Positions 23,457 to 33,300 of a stretch of 64,000 nt of DNA are shown piece by piece (position 1 is the stretch's first letter; every line of letters starts with the position of its first letter). A program made the translations under genes and the position numbers. Origin of the DNA: Gigaspora rosea. Lineage: Eukaryota; Glomeromycota; Glomeromycetes; Diversisporales; Gigasporaceae. The DNA lies in contig QKWP01000619.1 of assembly GCA_003550325.1 (NCBI GenBank), forward strand, positions 62,001-126,000. Reading direction: 5' to 3'. The notes below the pieces were generated by a model. The model was not told the DNA's origin. It did no database searches and worked only from the letters and a program-made list of their open reading frames with translations.

Positions 23457-25533
23457 TTAGAAACCCTTTTTTTTTTTTATATTAAAACAATTAGTTTCTC
23501 TAGACTCAATCTCACTATTTTCTTGGTCGCTTTCTTCTTGGCTACTTTCTTCTTGGTCGCTTTCATTAATTATATACTCTATATCATCTTCTGATTGGCT
23601 TTGGTCTATATATTCGTATTGGGAGCTAGTAATATTATTAATCTTTTTAGTCTTTCTAACTTTGGGGCAATTCTTTTTTGTATGGCCGGCTTTTCCACAA
23701 ATAGAACAGTATCTTTCTATTTTCTTTGATTTTGTTAATTTTTTAGCTATAGGCTTTTTTGTAGCATATAATTTTTTTGATTGTATATTGTAATTCGCAT
23801 AGCCTAATCTTTTATATAATTCTTCTTCGATAAAATTTTCTAAAGCATCCGGATCTCTAGATGCTTCGTCAGAATACCCCAGTCTTTGGGCTATCAAATC
23901 TAAATGGTTATACGCTTTTTTATATATAGTTAAATTTTCACTAGGTATTGTATTGGATAAAATTATAGGAACCGATGAATTGTTATTAACCCCATTATAT
24001 GTAAAGGTAGAAGGTTTTCGCTCAAGCCATGTGTCCTTAACAGATATAAAGAAAGCATTTATATCTGCTGGATTCGTTATTTTTACTCTTGTAAATAATT
24101 CATCAGGTAAGTGAGTCCATAATATAGCCAATGCGTCCTGGTTATTATTTGGTATTTGTAATAATAATAATAGACGAATTCTGTCTTCATAGGTTTGGGG
24201 AGTGTCAGTGGGGTTAAATTTTTCTTGTGCTAATCTGGATAAAGAGGCATTGCATGATTCTATTGTTTCTTCATGATATTTATGCCGTAACCAAGCTAAA
24301 AATCGTGCTGGAGTATCAATATTTGTACCTGCAGGGTATTCAGCTGGGACAGGTGTATATTTACTAGACATTTTAGATTTTAAAATTTCAGCTTTTACGG
24401 CATCATTAAATCCAGCAACAGCCAATGTACTTTCATATAAAAAAACTTGTACTACTTTATTATAATATTCGTCAGAAGGTTCCTGACCTATATATTGGGG
24501 AATTTGAGCCATCAATAGGGATAATAAAGATATAACATAACGTCTGTTAAGGTTGCCATGTTTGCTATATTATTATTCTGTAGCACAAAAATTTGTTGAT
24601 TTAAATTATTAATTAATTGTTCTGAATTTCGGGCCTGATTTTTCCACTTGCCCACTTATTTTGTAATTGGTGATAGGTCTGTCTGTTTCTCAATTTTAAT
24701 GCAAAGCTTTCTATAAGCAATTCTGATATCTGTCTTTTTTGTGTACGGATTGTAATTCACCCATCAAGTTCTCGAGATTTAAATATATTATGCTGTGTTC
24801 TATGGGCCTCATAGGCCTGGTGAAGAAGATCATAGTCATTTTGAAGCGTGGCTAACTGGGTTTGTGAATCAGCAAACTGGGTCTGTGAATCAGCAAACTG
24901 GGTCTGAGAATCAGCTAACTGGTTTTGCAAAGTTATTAGCTGGGTCTGCAAATTCACTACTCGATTTTCGGCATAGATTGCTCGTGTATTCGCCCGTGGA
25001 TATATTTCTAATACCAACTCTTCAAACTTATCTCAGGCTTCAGAAATTATTCTAAGATAATCTGCAATATCATCTAATATCGGGGCTGTTGTAATTGGGC
25101 TTTGAAAATACAGTCTAATATTAGTAATCTCTCGCTGAATCCTATTATTTTGAATCCTAGCTTGATTTTCAGGTAGAGATAATGTTCGGGGAGATCAGAG
25201 TGATCCTAGTGGTTGCACCATATCTATATTATTATACAAAGCAAGAATTTTTTCATTAAGCTTGTCTATTTCATCCTGGAAAATTGCTAACCGCTTTTCT
25301 ATATAATCAATGTACTTTTCTTAGCTCTCAGAATTTTGGAGTGCCTTTTCTAACTTTTCTTTAAGATTAGAAATTTCTAATCGCAATGGATCTAGGTCCT
25401 TATTACGAATTAAGATTTCTTTTTCAAGTTAATTAATATAATCCTCTTTTGAGATAAGATCCTGTTGAAATTTGCTAACTCAATCTTGTATAGCTAATAA
25501 GGCACCTTTAAATTGCTCGATTCTTTCCCACAT
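23457..25533 (-). pseudogene. Gag-like protein: coiled coil, helical core, CCHC knuckle
   Basis: The minus-strand ATG at 25533 (MWERIEQFKGALLAIQD) begins one long coding region. It has an N-terminal coiled-coil third, including a heptad triplication QTQFADS at 24850-24920. A helical capsid-like part follows (24515-24000; IPQYIGQEPSDEYYNKV, ARFLAWLRHKYHEE). Then come a CCHC knuckle CSICGKAGHTKKNC (~23700) and an acidic tail. This is the domain order of LTR-retrotransposon gag proteins, which assemble into particles and bind nucleic acid. Lesions: five in-frame stops between 25485 and 25035, a stop at 24757, and frameshifts near 24610 and 24540. From 24515 the 352-codon part is intact. Similar proteins are, I believe, common in Rhizophagus; whether they all belong to such elements I cannot say. 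Confidence 0.75.
24845..24925 (-). repeat. 21-bp tandem repeat encoding a heptad
   Basis: About three copies of a 21-bp unit (agtttgctgattcacagaccc and variants) in the gag-like gene, encoding the heptad QTQFADS. This gives an extended coiled coil and is prone to copy-number change. Confidence 0.75.
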
Positions 25534-25636
25534 TTTTTTCCTTTTTTTTCTCATAAATTCGAAAAAAAAGAAAAAGATAATTATCTGCTTTTTTAAAAAT
25601 ATATTTTGTCCCACAGATCGTAGATCAAGGGACTGA

Positions 25637-26707
25637 GCAAGCCAGCTCAAAAATGTTGTCTATTCCTATAATACAAATGTTCGTGAACTAGATATATCTA
25701 TTGCCTTGCATAAAATTTATTACCATCCTAATGGATATCAAAGAACTATGAAAAAATTGTATGAAGCTTCTTTAAAAGCTAGATACGATTTTTCTATAGA
25801 TGAGGTGTGTAATTGGCTTGAAAAACGGGCTTTATATCAGATTTATAAACCCCGGGCAAGATTTATTCCTAGAGCCTCTTTTAATAGTATACAAGTTCCT
25901 AATGAATGCCATCAAGCAGATATTCTTTATATGCCCCATGACCGAATTAATAATATAACTTATAAATATTGCTTATGTATAGTAGATGTGGCTTCACGAT
26001 TTAAGTGAGCAGTTCCTTTAGCTAATAGATCAGCTTATTCTGTGGCCAAGGCCTTTAAGAAAGTTTATAGTAATTCCAAATGCTATCTTATTTGGCCTAA
26101 ATTATTAATTGTCGATCCCGGTTCTGAATTTAAATCTGATTGTAAAGAATTAATAGAAAAATATAATGTTAAAATTAAGGTTGGCACGTCTCATAGAAGT
26201 CAAGGTATTGTTGAAAGATTTAATCGTACTTTAGCCGAAAAATTATTTCAGTTACAGGATGCCTCTGATTTATTATTACCTATATCTAAAAGATCGAGAG
26301 CTTGGGTAAAAAATCTTTATATAATTATTGATAACCTTAATAATTTGGTAACTAGATTAATTGGCATGGCCCCGGCGAAAGCCATAAAAATGAATCAGAT
26401 TATTTCAGCATCTTCTAAGTTACGCAATAGGCCTATAGGATTTAATGAGTCTAAATTAGATTATAATACTTTGGTTAGATATTTACTTGAACCGGGAGAG
26501 CTGGAAGGTGGTTTTAAGCGAGCAACTGATATGAACTGGTCTCCCCAAGTTTATCATATTCGTGAAGCTTTGGTGCAAAAAAATCAGCCAATCTTGTATT
26601 GGCTAGAAGATGATGAGAGCAATGGCCCGAAGCGGTCTTTTGTTAGAGAAGAGCTTCAAGTTGTAAAAGATATAGAATTACCTCCTCAGTGGGTACTTAC
26701 GAATTAA
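25637..26707 (+). pseudogene. Retroviral-type (RVE/DDE) integrase with one TGA
   Basis: The frame is open from 25637 to the stop at 26705-26707, except for TGA at 26006-26008 in SRFK*AVPL, where related integrases have Trp. The start codon is not visible (the longest ATG-free stretch opens at 25637), so it may be lost. The catalytic triad is visible: Asp in CHQADILYM, Asp in VDPGSEFKSD, Glu in QGIVERFNRTLAEK. The last is the typical G-x-x-E-R-x-N-R-x-L context. The C-terminal third (LEDDESNGPKRSFVREELQV) is chromo/SH3-like in style. It would insert the linear element DNA into the genome. It lies opposite in strand to gag-pro. Confidence 0.85.
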
Positions 26708-26766
26708 AAATTTTATAATATAAAAGATGTTCGTAGAATGCTTCAAGTTGGTGTTCCTCTGGTCTT

Positions 26767-27147
26767 TTATAAATTAATAAATTCTTCTGTTTCTTTATCG
26801 ATCTGGGCTTCGTCAACAAAGTGGTCTTGGGCTAATTTGTAATATAGTTTATATAGTTCTATAATCGAATTAAGAATCTTTGGATCTCGCCTATACCATG
26901 ATTTGTAGTCATTCATAATTTCATTATATTTGTTTTTATTGGGAAATATTGTCATGGCCAAATTTTGTATATATTCTTCTGGGTCTTCTGCTTGGCGTAA
27001 TTTTCTAATTCTTTCTTTATAATTTTGCATGAACTTGCCGTCTTTTGGTTTTCTATAATAGAGGCCTGCTTTGATTACATTAATTAAAGCTTGCTCGACA
27101 TCTTTGTATGTGGGCTTGGTTTCAGCTAATTGGTTTTGGGTGCTCAT
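26767..27147 (-). CDS. Accessory ORF of the Polinton-like element, 126 aa, intact
   Basis: The ATG at 27147 opens an uninterrupted 126-codon frame. The product is helical and charged, with KERIRKLRQAEDPEEYIQNL and SWYRRDPKILNSIIELYKL. It has no zinc sites or membrane segments. Its intact state contrasts with the other genes of this element, which may mean it is short enough to have escaped or is still selected. It is tail-to-tail with the integrase (60-bp gap). No family is recognised. It might be a structural or DNA-binding accessory protein. Confidence 0.55.
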   Translation of the reverse strand: MSTQNQLAETKPTYKDVEQALINVIKAGLYYRKPKDGKFMQNYKERIRKLRQAEDPEEYIQNLAMTIFPNKNKYNEIMNDYKSWYRRDPKILNSIIELYKLYYKLAQDHFVDEAQIDKETEEFINL

Positions 27148-27297
27148 TGTAAAAGAAAATTTTATATAATACCTTTACAGACTTTTTTCTTTAATTAATT
27201 ATTTTCTCCTATTATTTTGAATTTTATATAGTAAAAGGAGAATCTTTATACTTGTAATTATCTTCATAACTCTGGTAAAATTTGTGGTAAAACCTGT

Positions 27298-27513
27298 ATG
27301 TGTCTAGAAGGTTGCCATCATCATTGGAAAAGTAAAAAGCGCTACCCTTGTACTGAATGTGGCAAGCCTACAGCTACAGCTTGTGGACGATGTGCAGAGC
27401 ATATTAGAGGATATTATGTTATGCAATATTATAATAAATTGTGTAATAAAGCTCAGAAGCTAGAACTCACCTCTGATCAGATAAGTCTCACCTTGGATAA
27501 GACTCACCTCTGA
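27298..27513 (+). CDS. Small zinc-binding ORF overlapping the right TIR, 71 aa
   Basis: The ATG at 27298 gives 71 codons. The frame is open a little further upstream (NYLHNSGKICGKTC) without an ATG, so the start may have been lost or lie at 27298. The Cys pattern CLEGCHHHW, CTECGKP, ACGRCAEH gives two treble-clef or ribbon-like zinc sites. The last ~20 codons run into the right TIR and its tandem repeats, so the original C-terminus is probably near KLCNKAQ. It may be a small DNA-binding or regulatory protein of the element. Confidence 0.5.
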   Translation: MCLEGCHHHWKSKKRYPCTECGKPTATACGRCAEHIRGYYVMQYYNKLCNKAQKLELTSDQISLTLDKTHL

Positions 27514-28091
27514 TCGGATAAGTCTCACCCCTCGGATTGGATAAGTCTCACCTCTGATCGGATAAGTCTCACCTCTGATCGAATAAGTCTTACCCCTAAT
27601 AGCTAAATCTCACCCTGATCGGATAAGTCTCACCCTTAATAGCTAAATCCTATCTTTATGAAGTAGGACTTAGCATTTTTTGTCCTTTGCTAGATAGTAA
27701 TGAATCGCTTTTTGAATTAATTCTAGGATAACATAAAAAATAGTATGCGTATTAGGCTTGAATGGGCCCGCAGAGAAGCACACTTGGACACTTCGGTCCT
27801 CGGTGCTCTCTACTCAATTCAAGGGCAAGCAATATCGCATAATTTTTTTGTTATCTTGTTTGGGGTTAAAAACATAGCCAGAGCATTAACAAAGACTATG
27901 TACTCCTTAAAGTTGGAAGCCCAAATTTAGGAGTAAGGTGAGTAAGTTAACAGGATCTGGTTCTAGTGTAATTTAGAGCTTGAATTCGATAAATGATTAA
28001 ATATATCTAGAAGAGCTTGTAAAGAGAGTAAGAAACCTATTCTGGATACATTTACGGAATTCTGTCCTAGAACTCCCGTTTTCGCCCTACT
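27452..28091 (-). repeat. Right terminal inverted repeat of the Polinton-like element
   Basis: Inverted copy of 15928-16569. It ends CGTTTTCGCCCTACT at 28091. It includes the inverted subterminal tandem array (about 27468-27650) and is diverged from the left TIR by scattered substitutions and small indels. Confidence 0.9.
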
Positions 28092-28385
28092 GTTTTGTCT
28101 GCCCTTGCAAGGTTCATTCTGATCCCCAGTACTCACATCTGACACCTCCAACTTTATACCGATATCTCCCAAACTACCAAGCCAGTTGGCCCAGAATGAT
28201 TGGTCTGCCTGGCTTTATGTGCCAATGGACTCCCTTTTCTTGGTACCTACTTCCTAAACATAGGTCCTTTTCCTTCAGTACAACTCAGGCGGCCAGGTTG
28301 GTGTCCCCTCTTGCCATAGGGTATGTTCTGTTCGTTCTCCAGTCTCTGGTTTAGAGAGCATCTGTAGCACACACCTGACACCTTA
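28092..28385 (-). mobile_element. Interrupted SINE-like retroelement, right part
   Basis: It continues the element begun at 15139. The words tgcccttgcaaggttca, cagttggcccagaa and tgggtcctttt..ccttc match the complete copy at about 62460-62660. It ends in the target duplication cacacctgacacctta (28370-28385). The tRNA-like head is missing here, so the copy was 5'-truncated on insertion. Confidence 0.7.
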
Positions 28386-28444
28386 TTAGCCAATCAAAAT
28401 GCACAAAAATTTATATATTAATTAATAAAAAACTTTGATATTAT

Positions 28445-29490
28445 GTAACTTTTGATCTACCAAACCATTTTAGATAATTTAACTACCAAAATGATCATCT
28501 CAAAGAGAGGATTCTAACAAGCCCAAAACTAGTAAACTCCAATTACTAGATCATAAGATCAATCTAGATTTATATATTATATAGTATATTAAAATATTAT
28601 ATAATATTTATAGTAATATAAATTTATAAGGGTGTGACGACTTAGTGAAGTTGCCAAGTTGTCACCCCCAAGTGGCAGGTCGAGAGTTCAAATCCCACTG
28701 GTGACAATAATGAAAAAGAGACCTGTGTTCGGTAACTGTGGCTCAGATTGGTTGGGTATGAAACCTGTAACCTTGGTCCTACCATCATGAATGGGAGCTT
28801 TCGGGCGCAATGGTATTTGTTACACTACAAATCCAGGGAACCAGAAAAACAGAAACCCGTTTAGCAAGTCCCGAGTAAGGAGGTCGAGAAGATCTAATAA
28901 GTGCTACCAAAATAAGGTTGTTTTGGGGTCGGAACGAACCTTATAAGGGCAATGTAGATAACGATGTGGCCTTGGCGCAAGTTACTGAAGACCACGATAG
29001 TTATATGATATGGGACATATTCTTGTAAGTGGCTGGCAATTTCTATGAGGGTAAAGTAGCCCTAAGGTCAGTAGTTATTGTGAATAACCCTAGAAAAGCT
29101 ATAATATATACTGGCTTATAGGTAAGATAGTAATAGGAGAAGCATAGGTCAGAGAGTTTAAATAGGCAGGTCCCGTAGTTGGTCTGCAGGTATGATAGCT
29201 AGTGTAGAACCCTCAGGCGAACTACTTAAATTAGGCACCAAAAGTGCACATGTGGCTAGTTGTACACTCATTCATGTAACAAATATTACAAATATTCAAT
29301 AAAACCGTTGGCCAAAGTAGACGTCCATTAAAAAAAAAAAAAAAAAAAGTAATATAAATCTATATTGATATTACGATCTAGTAATTGGAATTTAATGATT
29401 TTAGATTTGTTAGAATCCTCTCTTTGAGAGGATCATTTTGGTAGTTAAATTATCTAAATTGGTCCAGTAAATCAAAAGTTATTTATTATT
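28445..29490. mobile_element. Foldback element with ~150-bp arms, split by a SINE
   Basis: The left arm (about 28445-28620) and right arm (about 29350-29487) are long inverted repeats. Both contain atctaaa/ttagataatttaactacc, tctcaaagagaggattctaac and aattactagatc in mirrored order. The centre is occupied by the SINE-like element at 28624-29347. There is no coding capacity. Confidence 0.75.
28624..29347 (+). mobile_element. SINE-like retroelement with tRNA-like head and poly-A tail
   Basis: Flanked by the 12-bp duplication agtaatataaat (28612-28623 and 29348-29359) and ending in a long A-run. The head (about 28630-28705) looks tRNA-derived. It has TAGTGAAGTTG, which resembles an RNA polymerase III A box, and GAGTTCAAATCCCAC, which resembles a B box (GGTTCRANNCC). 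The ~720-bp body has no ORF. Head and body match the minus-strand copy at 62036-63009. It would be transcribed by Pol III and mobilised by a LINE (family knowledge). Confidence 0.8.
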
Positions 29491-29579
29491 AAATTTATAT
29501 ATAAATTTATAATTTTAATTAAAAAATTTTTTATAATTTTGGCTGGAATTTGATAATTCCGGCCAGAATTACACCTGAT

Positions 29580-30027
29580 ACATTGGCTAACCCACCCACC
29601 CACCAAAAAATCACCTGATTTCTGTCAGGCTCCCTTATATTACACAAAGGCTCAGTGCATTGTTTTTGCAAAAATAATTTTGGTTACACACCGCTAATGT
29701 TGTGTAACATTATACAAGTCTTATTTTGGTTGGGTCGGCCGGCATTAAGCTTAATGCAGGTGGACACTATCATGATAATCTTCCCGGCGGGTTAGACATA
29801 ATTCTGGCCCATCCTAACCTAAATCTAGGTTCAAAGCAATCCAATCACAGTACATATACTAGTTATACAACATATGCACGTACATTATACAAAGGCCCAG
29901 TGCATTGTTTTCGCAAAAATAATTTTTGGTTACACACTGCTAATGTTGTGTAATATTATACAAGTCTTGTTTTGGTAACCTAAATGAAGTTGGGCCAATT
30001 AAAAATAATTAAAATTATAATCATATC
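29580..30027. repeat. Inverted-repeat arm and a ~90-bp direct repeat pair
   Basis: 29580-29640 is the inverted partner of 15064-15125. A ~90-bp segment (acaaaggctcagtgcattgt ... atacaagtcttattttgg) at 29642-29732 recurs at about 29886-29976 with a few differences. Between them is a short palindromic patch (gcattaagcttaatgc, 29743-29758). No gene is seen. Confidence 0.65.
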
Positions 30028-30515
30028 AGCGGATCGGCATAATTGGGTAAATCAACCAATCATGATCGAGGATTATCAAAAAAATTTTGCATGAAAATTT
30101 ATTAATAGAGCGAATTTTCACAAAAACGGCCTTTTTAACCAGCTTTGCATTTATAATTAAGTATGTAGAACATTATGAATTCATGTATTTAATTATAAGC
30201 CAAAAGTAGATTAAAAAGGCCATTTTTTTGAAAATTAGCATCCGAATTTACTCTTGATAGTTACCAACCCATCTTACAATGCCCAACCCATCCTAAAACA
30301 TCTGAGTATTTCAACAAACAGTAAAAGTACTTCTTTCTACAGATTAGCATAGCTCTTTTATTGAATTTTTTTTTGATTTTTAACTTGTCTAGACGTCAAA
30401 GAAGCCCTTTTGTTAGTTGTAACAAGTGCTTCATTTGTTAGTTTTTTAACGTCACTTAGGAACAAATTTTCATGTAACAGTTTATTGAAAAAAGGCCCAA
30501 TTATGCCGATCCGCT
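30028..30515. mobile_element. MITE, 488 bp, 21-bp perfect-start TIRs
   Basis: The ends AGCGGATCGGCATAATTGGG (30028-30048) and its inverse (30495-30515) match over about 20 nt. Inside, a second inverted pair (aaaacggcctttttaa, about 30123-30138, against ttaaaaaggccatttt, about 30212-30228) encloses a palindromic centre. No ORF is seen and the target duplication is not clear. Confidence 0.75.
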
Positions 30516-30539
30516 AATATGTATACAATATTATATTAA

Positions 30540-30610
30540 AATCTAAAAATAGTAACTTTTTGTGTAACCATGGTGGAAATAGCAAAATACCATAGTGTAA
30601 ATAGGCATTC
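30540..30610. repeat. Inverted partner of 14985-15050
   Basis: tggtggaaatagcaaaatac with its flanks mirrors ttgctatttccacc at 14985-15050. It marks the outer right edge of the nested island. Confidence 0.65.
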
Positions 30611-31304
30611 TCTAAAATTAAAGGATGGTATTCAAAAAAAGTTAAATTACATTGACCTTAAAATATTTTTTTATAAACTTTTTCGAATTTCAACTATACA
30701 TATTTTAATCAAGTGTAATAATCCTTTTTTTTAAATATTGTTTCTTACAGTATAACGATTGATTTAGGAGAGCTAATATTTTTAATATTTCTGATATTGA
30801 CTTTTCTATAAAATCTGATACTAATAATAATGGTACATATTAGCATTAAAGCTGAATATATCCACATGCAAATAAAATTTGTAGCTCGAATTTTGATTTT
30901 CTGAGATGCATATGGATATTTGGATGGGCAAATAAATAGGATAGGGTCAATTTCATAGATAGTGTTGATTGTATAAATGGCTTTTTCAAATTAAAATAAA
31001 ATTAGTTTCATTCGATGACTTACAATAGGTATCTCCACATCAAAAAGGATAATGAATCAAAAAATATTTCTTTTAAAAAATTAATTTTTTTGAAGAGTAA
31101 ATAAGTATCTAATCTTTATAAAATTACAAGATCAAATTTTTGCCCATTGACCTCTTTTGTTGTGGTAGTTTCCAAATTAACATTATTTGAATGCTCACTT
31201 GATAGAATTAACCAAGCCAAGGATAAGACTAAATCAGGTCTGAAATTTTTAAAATTAAAAAGTTAGTAGCTATATATAGAACTATAAAGAAAATTTAACA
31301 TACT

Positions 31305-31505
31305 GCACCTAAGGCTGCACAAAATTATATACTTGGTTTTCATATCATGGGATGACCCACTGCACGGCTTTTTTTTTTTTTTATAAAAAAAATTTTTTTA
31401 AATAAGGCCGCACAAAATTATATACTTCGTTTTCATATCATGGAACAGTAATCAGTAATATGGTCGCACAGCTTTTTTTTTATAGTAAAAATTTTTTATA
31501 ATAAA
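31305..31505. repeat. Tandem pair of ~100-bp units
   Basis: aaggctgcacaaaattatat ... ttttcatatcatgg ... cacggc followed by a T-run (31307-31400) is repeated directly at 31404-31475 with ggccgcacaaaattatatac. The units are AT-rich and non-coding. Confidence 0.65.
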
Positions 31506-32394
31506 TAAGGATAAAAAAATGGTTATCAAAGTTTATTTATATGCAATTTAGCGTTAGGCCATATAAACTCAACAACCATCTGTAGCCCGGTAACTCAGAT
31601 TTTAATTTTTTTTGTTAATTTTTTTTAATATAAATTTTCATTTATAAATGTTTTATTGTATGTACAAATTATTCGATTATATTAGATTGTGAGTAAAAAA
31701 GATTATTTATTAATTAGTAGGAATTAAATTCAGCAAAGCAAGTTCAAATTATTTACCGTTATTTGCATTACAAGCAGATTATTTCATTTACATTAATTTA
31801 GCAGCGAGTATAAAGATGATTTATTAATTAGTGAAATTAAAATCAACAAATGAGTTTACAATTCGTTATAAATACTTATTTTACAATTATATTAATAACT
31901 TAGATGGTAAGTATAAAATTATTTATTTTTTTGATAGCCTTTTATTGTTAGGTTTCTTAACATTGCGATTAAGGAAGATGGTATTACATTAGTCAACATT
32001 AAAGGACTTCACGTCCATCGTATAGTGAGTGACTTGTCAGATAAATTGGTGCAAAGGCACCGATTCTTGTTGAGTTAAATAGTGAAGTATATGATATTAA
32101 ATTCCGTGGCTACAGTGGCAGTGAAAAAACCATATATAGCAGTGCAAGTAGGGATATTAGTCGGGTCAAAATTATCGACTGACTAAGCCAATTTTAATAA
32201 AAATTGGCTAAGTATTAAATCAGGTGAATTCCATTATTTTATTGTTACATTCGTACTGGCGATCCGTAAATATCCACAGCTACTTAATTAAAAAGAATTT
32301 CCTGTTATACGAAATTTGTGAACATTTAATAAATGCTAATTGCATGAAATTCGAGAATTAGATCATGAATAATCTAATATATTATTCGTTTTTG

Positions 32395-32470
32395 TATAGC
32401 TGACTAAGCTGACTTTTTGAACATTCGACCGACTTAGTCGGCTAAGTCGACTAAGTTGACTAAGATCAAA
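32395..32470. repeat. Short gactaagtcg tandem repeat
   Basis: About five degenerate 9-10-bp units (ctgactaag, gacttagtc, ggctaagtc, gactaagtt) in both orientations. They give a small palindromic cluster. Confidence 0.5.
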
Positions 32471-32999
32471 TTGACTTCTATCCCTAAGTGCAAGGACATT
32501 AGGATTTTCTCTTAACATAGGTAGGTTCCCTATCATTTTCCTGATATTATTTTCCTCGACAAACACTTCTCGGATCAATATTTTACTGACTATCATTTCC
32601 CAGATAAATATTTCTACAATGATTGCGAGAATGAAATGTCGACAAAATGAAAGTGTTGGGAATTCACTGTTGGAGAAATGATTATTGGAGAAATTTTTTC
32701 AGGTAAGTGATTGTTGGGGAAATGATAGAGAATTGCATAAGTACTTGGCAACCTTAGAAGACTTGAATGACTGACCCATAACTGATGATGAATTTTTAAG
32801 ATGATGAATTTTAGAGGTGTTTTGAATTTATCTTATAAGTATCTATGGCTAAAAGTTACTTCTGAATAATTGTAATTAATAACTTACAAAAAAAATATAT
32901 TATTTCAAAATTTAACAATTTGCTTATAGTTGATCGTAATCATTTGTAGCTGAAACCATCTCTAAGTGAGATCTAATGATACATTAGACTCAGACCCAG

Positions 33000-33300
33000 T
33001 GGTGCTCATTTCGCCAACAATCACTTTACTGTCAGCTCAGCTTACCAACAATTAATTTACTGACATTATTCATTGACAGTTTATTTCACCAATAGCTCAT
33101 TTCGCCTACAAAGTAATTCTGGTTATTGTAGTTAGAATCAGACTAGAATTAGTGTAATTTATATATATATATTTAAAAAAAAACTTGCTAGTGAAATGTG
33201 CTGTCGATGAAATGAACATGTCGGTCAATTAATTGTCAGTAAAGTAATCTTGTCTGTAAATTTTTAATTGTCTGTAAATTAATTGTCAGTGAACTAAGTT
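33000..33300. repeat. Foldback element with internal short repeats
   Basis: The left side (ctcatttcgcc, tttactgtcagc, acaattaatttactgaca) mirrors the right side (tgtcagtaaagtaat, aattgtcagtgaa, gatgaaatgaac). Both arms are built of repeated ~20-bp words, so alignment is loose. Non-coding. Confidence 0.5.

Larger units (their letters stand above)
15928..28091. mobile_element. Maverick/Polinton-like element with gag-pro module, degraded
   Basis: A 12,164-bp element bounded by ~640-bp terminal inverted repeats that begin AGTAGGGCGAAAACGG. Long TIRs starting AG, a protein-primed PolB and a retroviral-type integrase are the hallmarks of Mavericks/Polintons (family knowledge). Order: PolB (+, 16700-20796), coiled-coil ORF (+, 21117), HTH-like ORF (+, 22015), retropepsin and gag-like gene (-, 22529-25533), integrase (+, 25637-26707), a 126-aa ORF (-, 26767-27147) and a small zinc-binding ORF (+, 27298). 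I see no packaging ATPase, adenain-like protease, jelly-roll capsid or reverse transcriptase. The ends lie inside a SINE-like element. No clear 6-bp target duplication is visible; only gttt is shared. Most ORFs carry stops or frameshifts, so this copy is inactive. Confidence 0.85.

Noticed and set aside
22500..25540. Complete LTR retrotransposon nested in the Polinton-like element
   Set aside because: No LTR pair, primer site or reverse transcriptase is seen. The short flanking similarity (ccacagatc..agatcaaggg) is too short for LTRs. Kept as the main alternative explanation.
16700..26707. TGA read as Trp (alternative genetic code) in the Polinton-like element
   Set aside because: Several TGA stops sit at expected Trp sites, but TAA and TAG stops occur in the same genes, TGG is also used, and frameshifts are present. 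Decay explains all of it.
28630..28705. A functional tRNA gene
   Set aside because: Only A/B-box-like words and partial stems; it continues into the SINE body and tail, and is repeated in sister copies.
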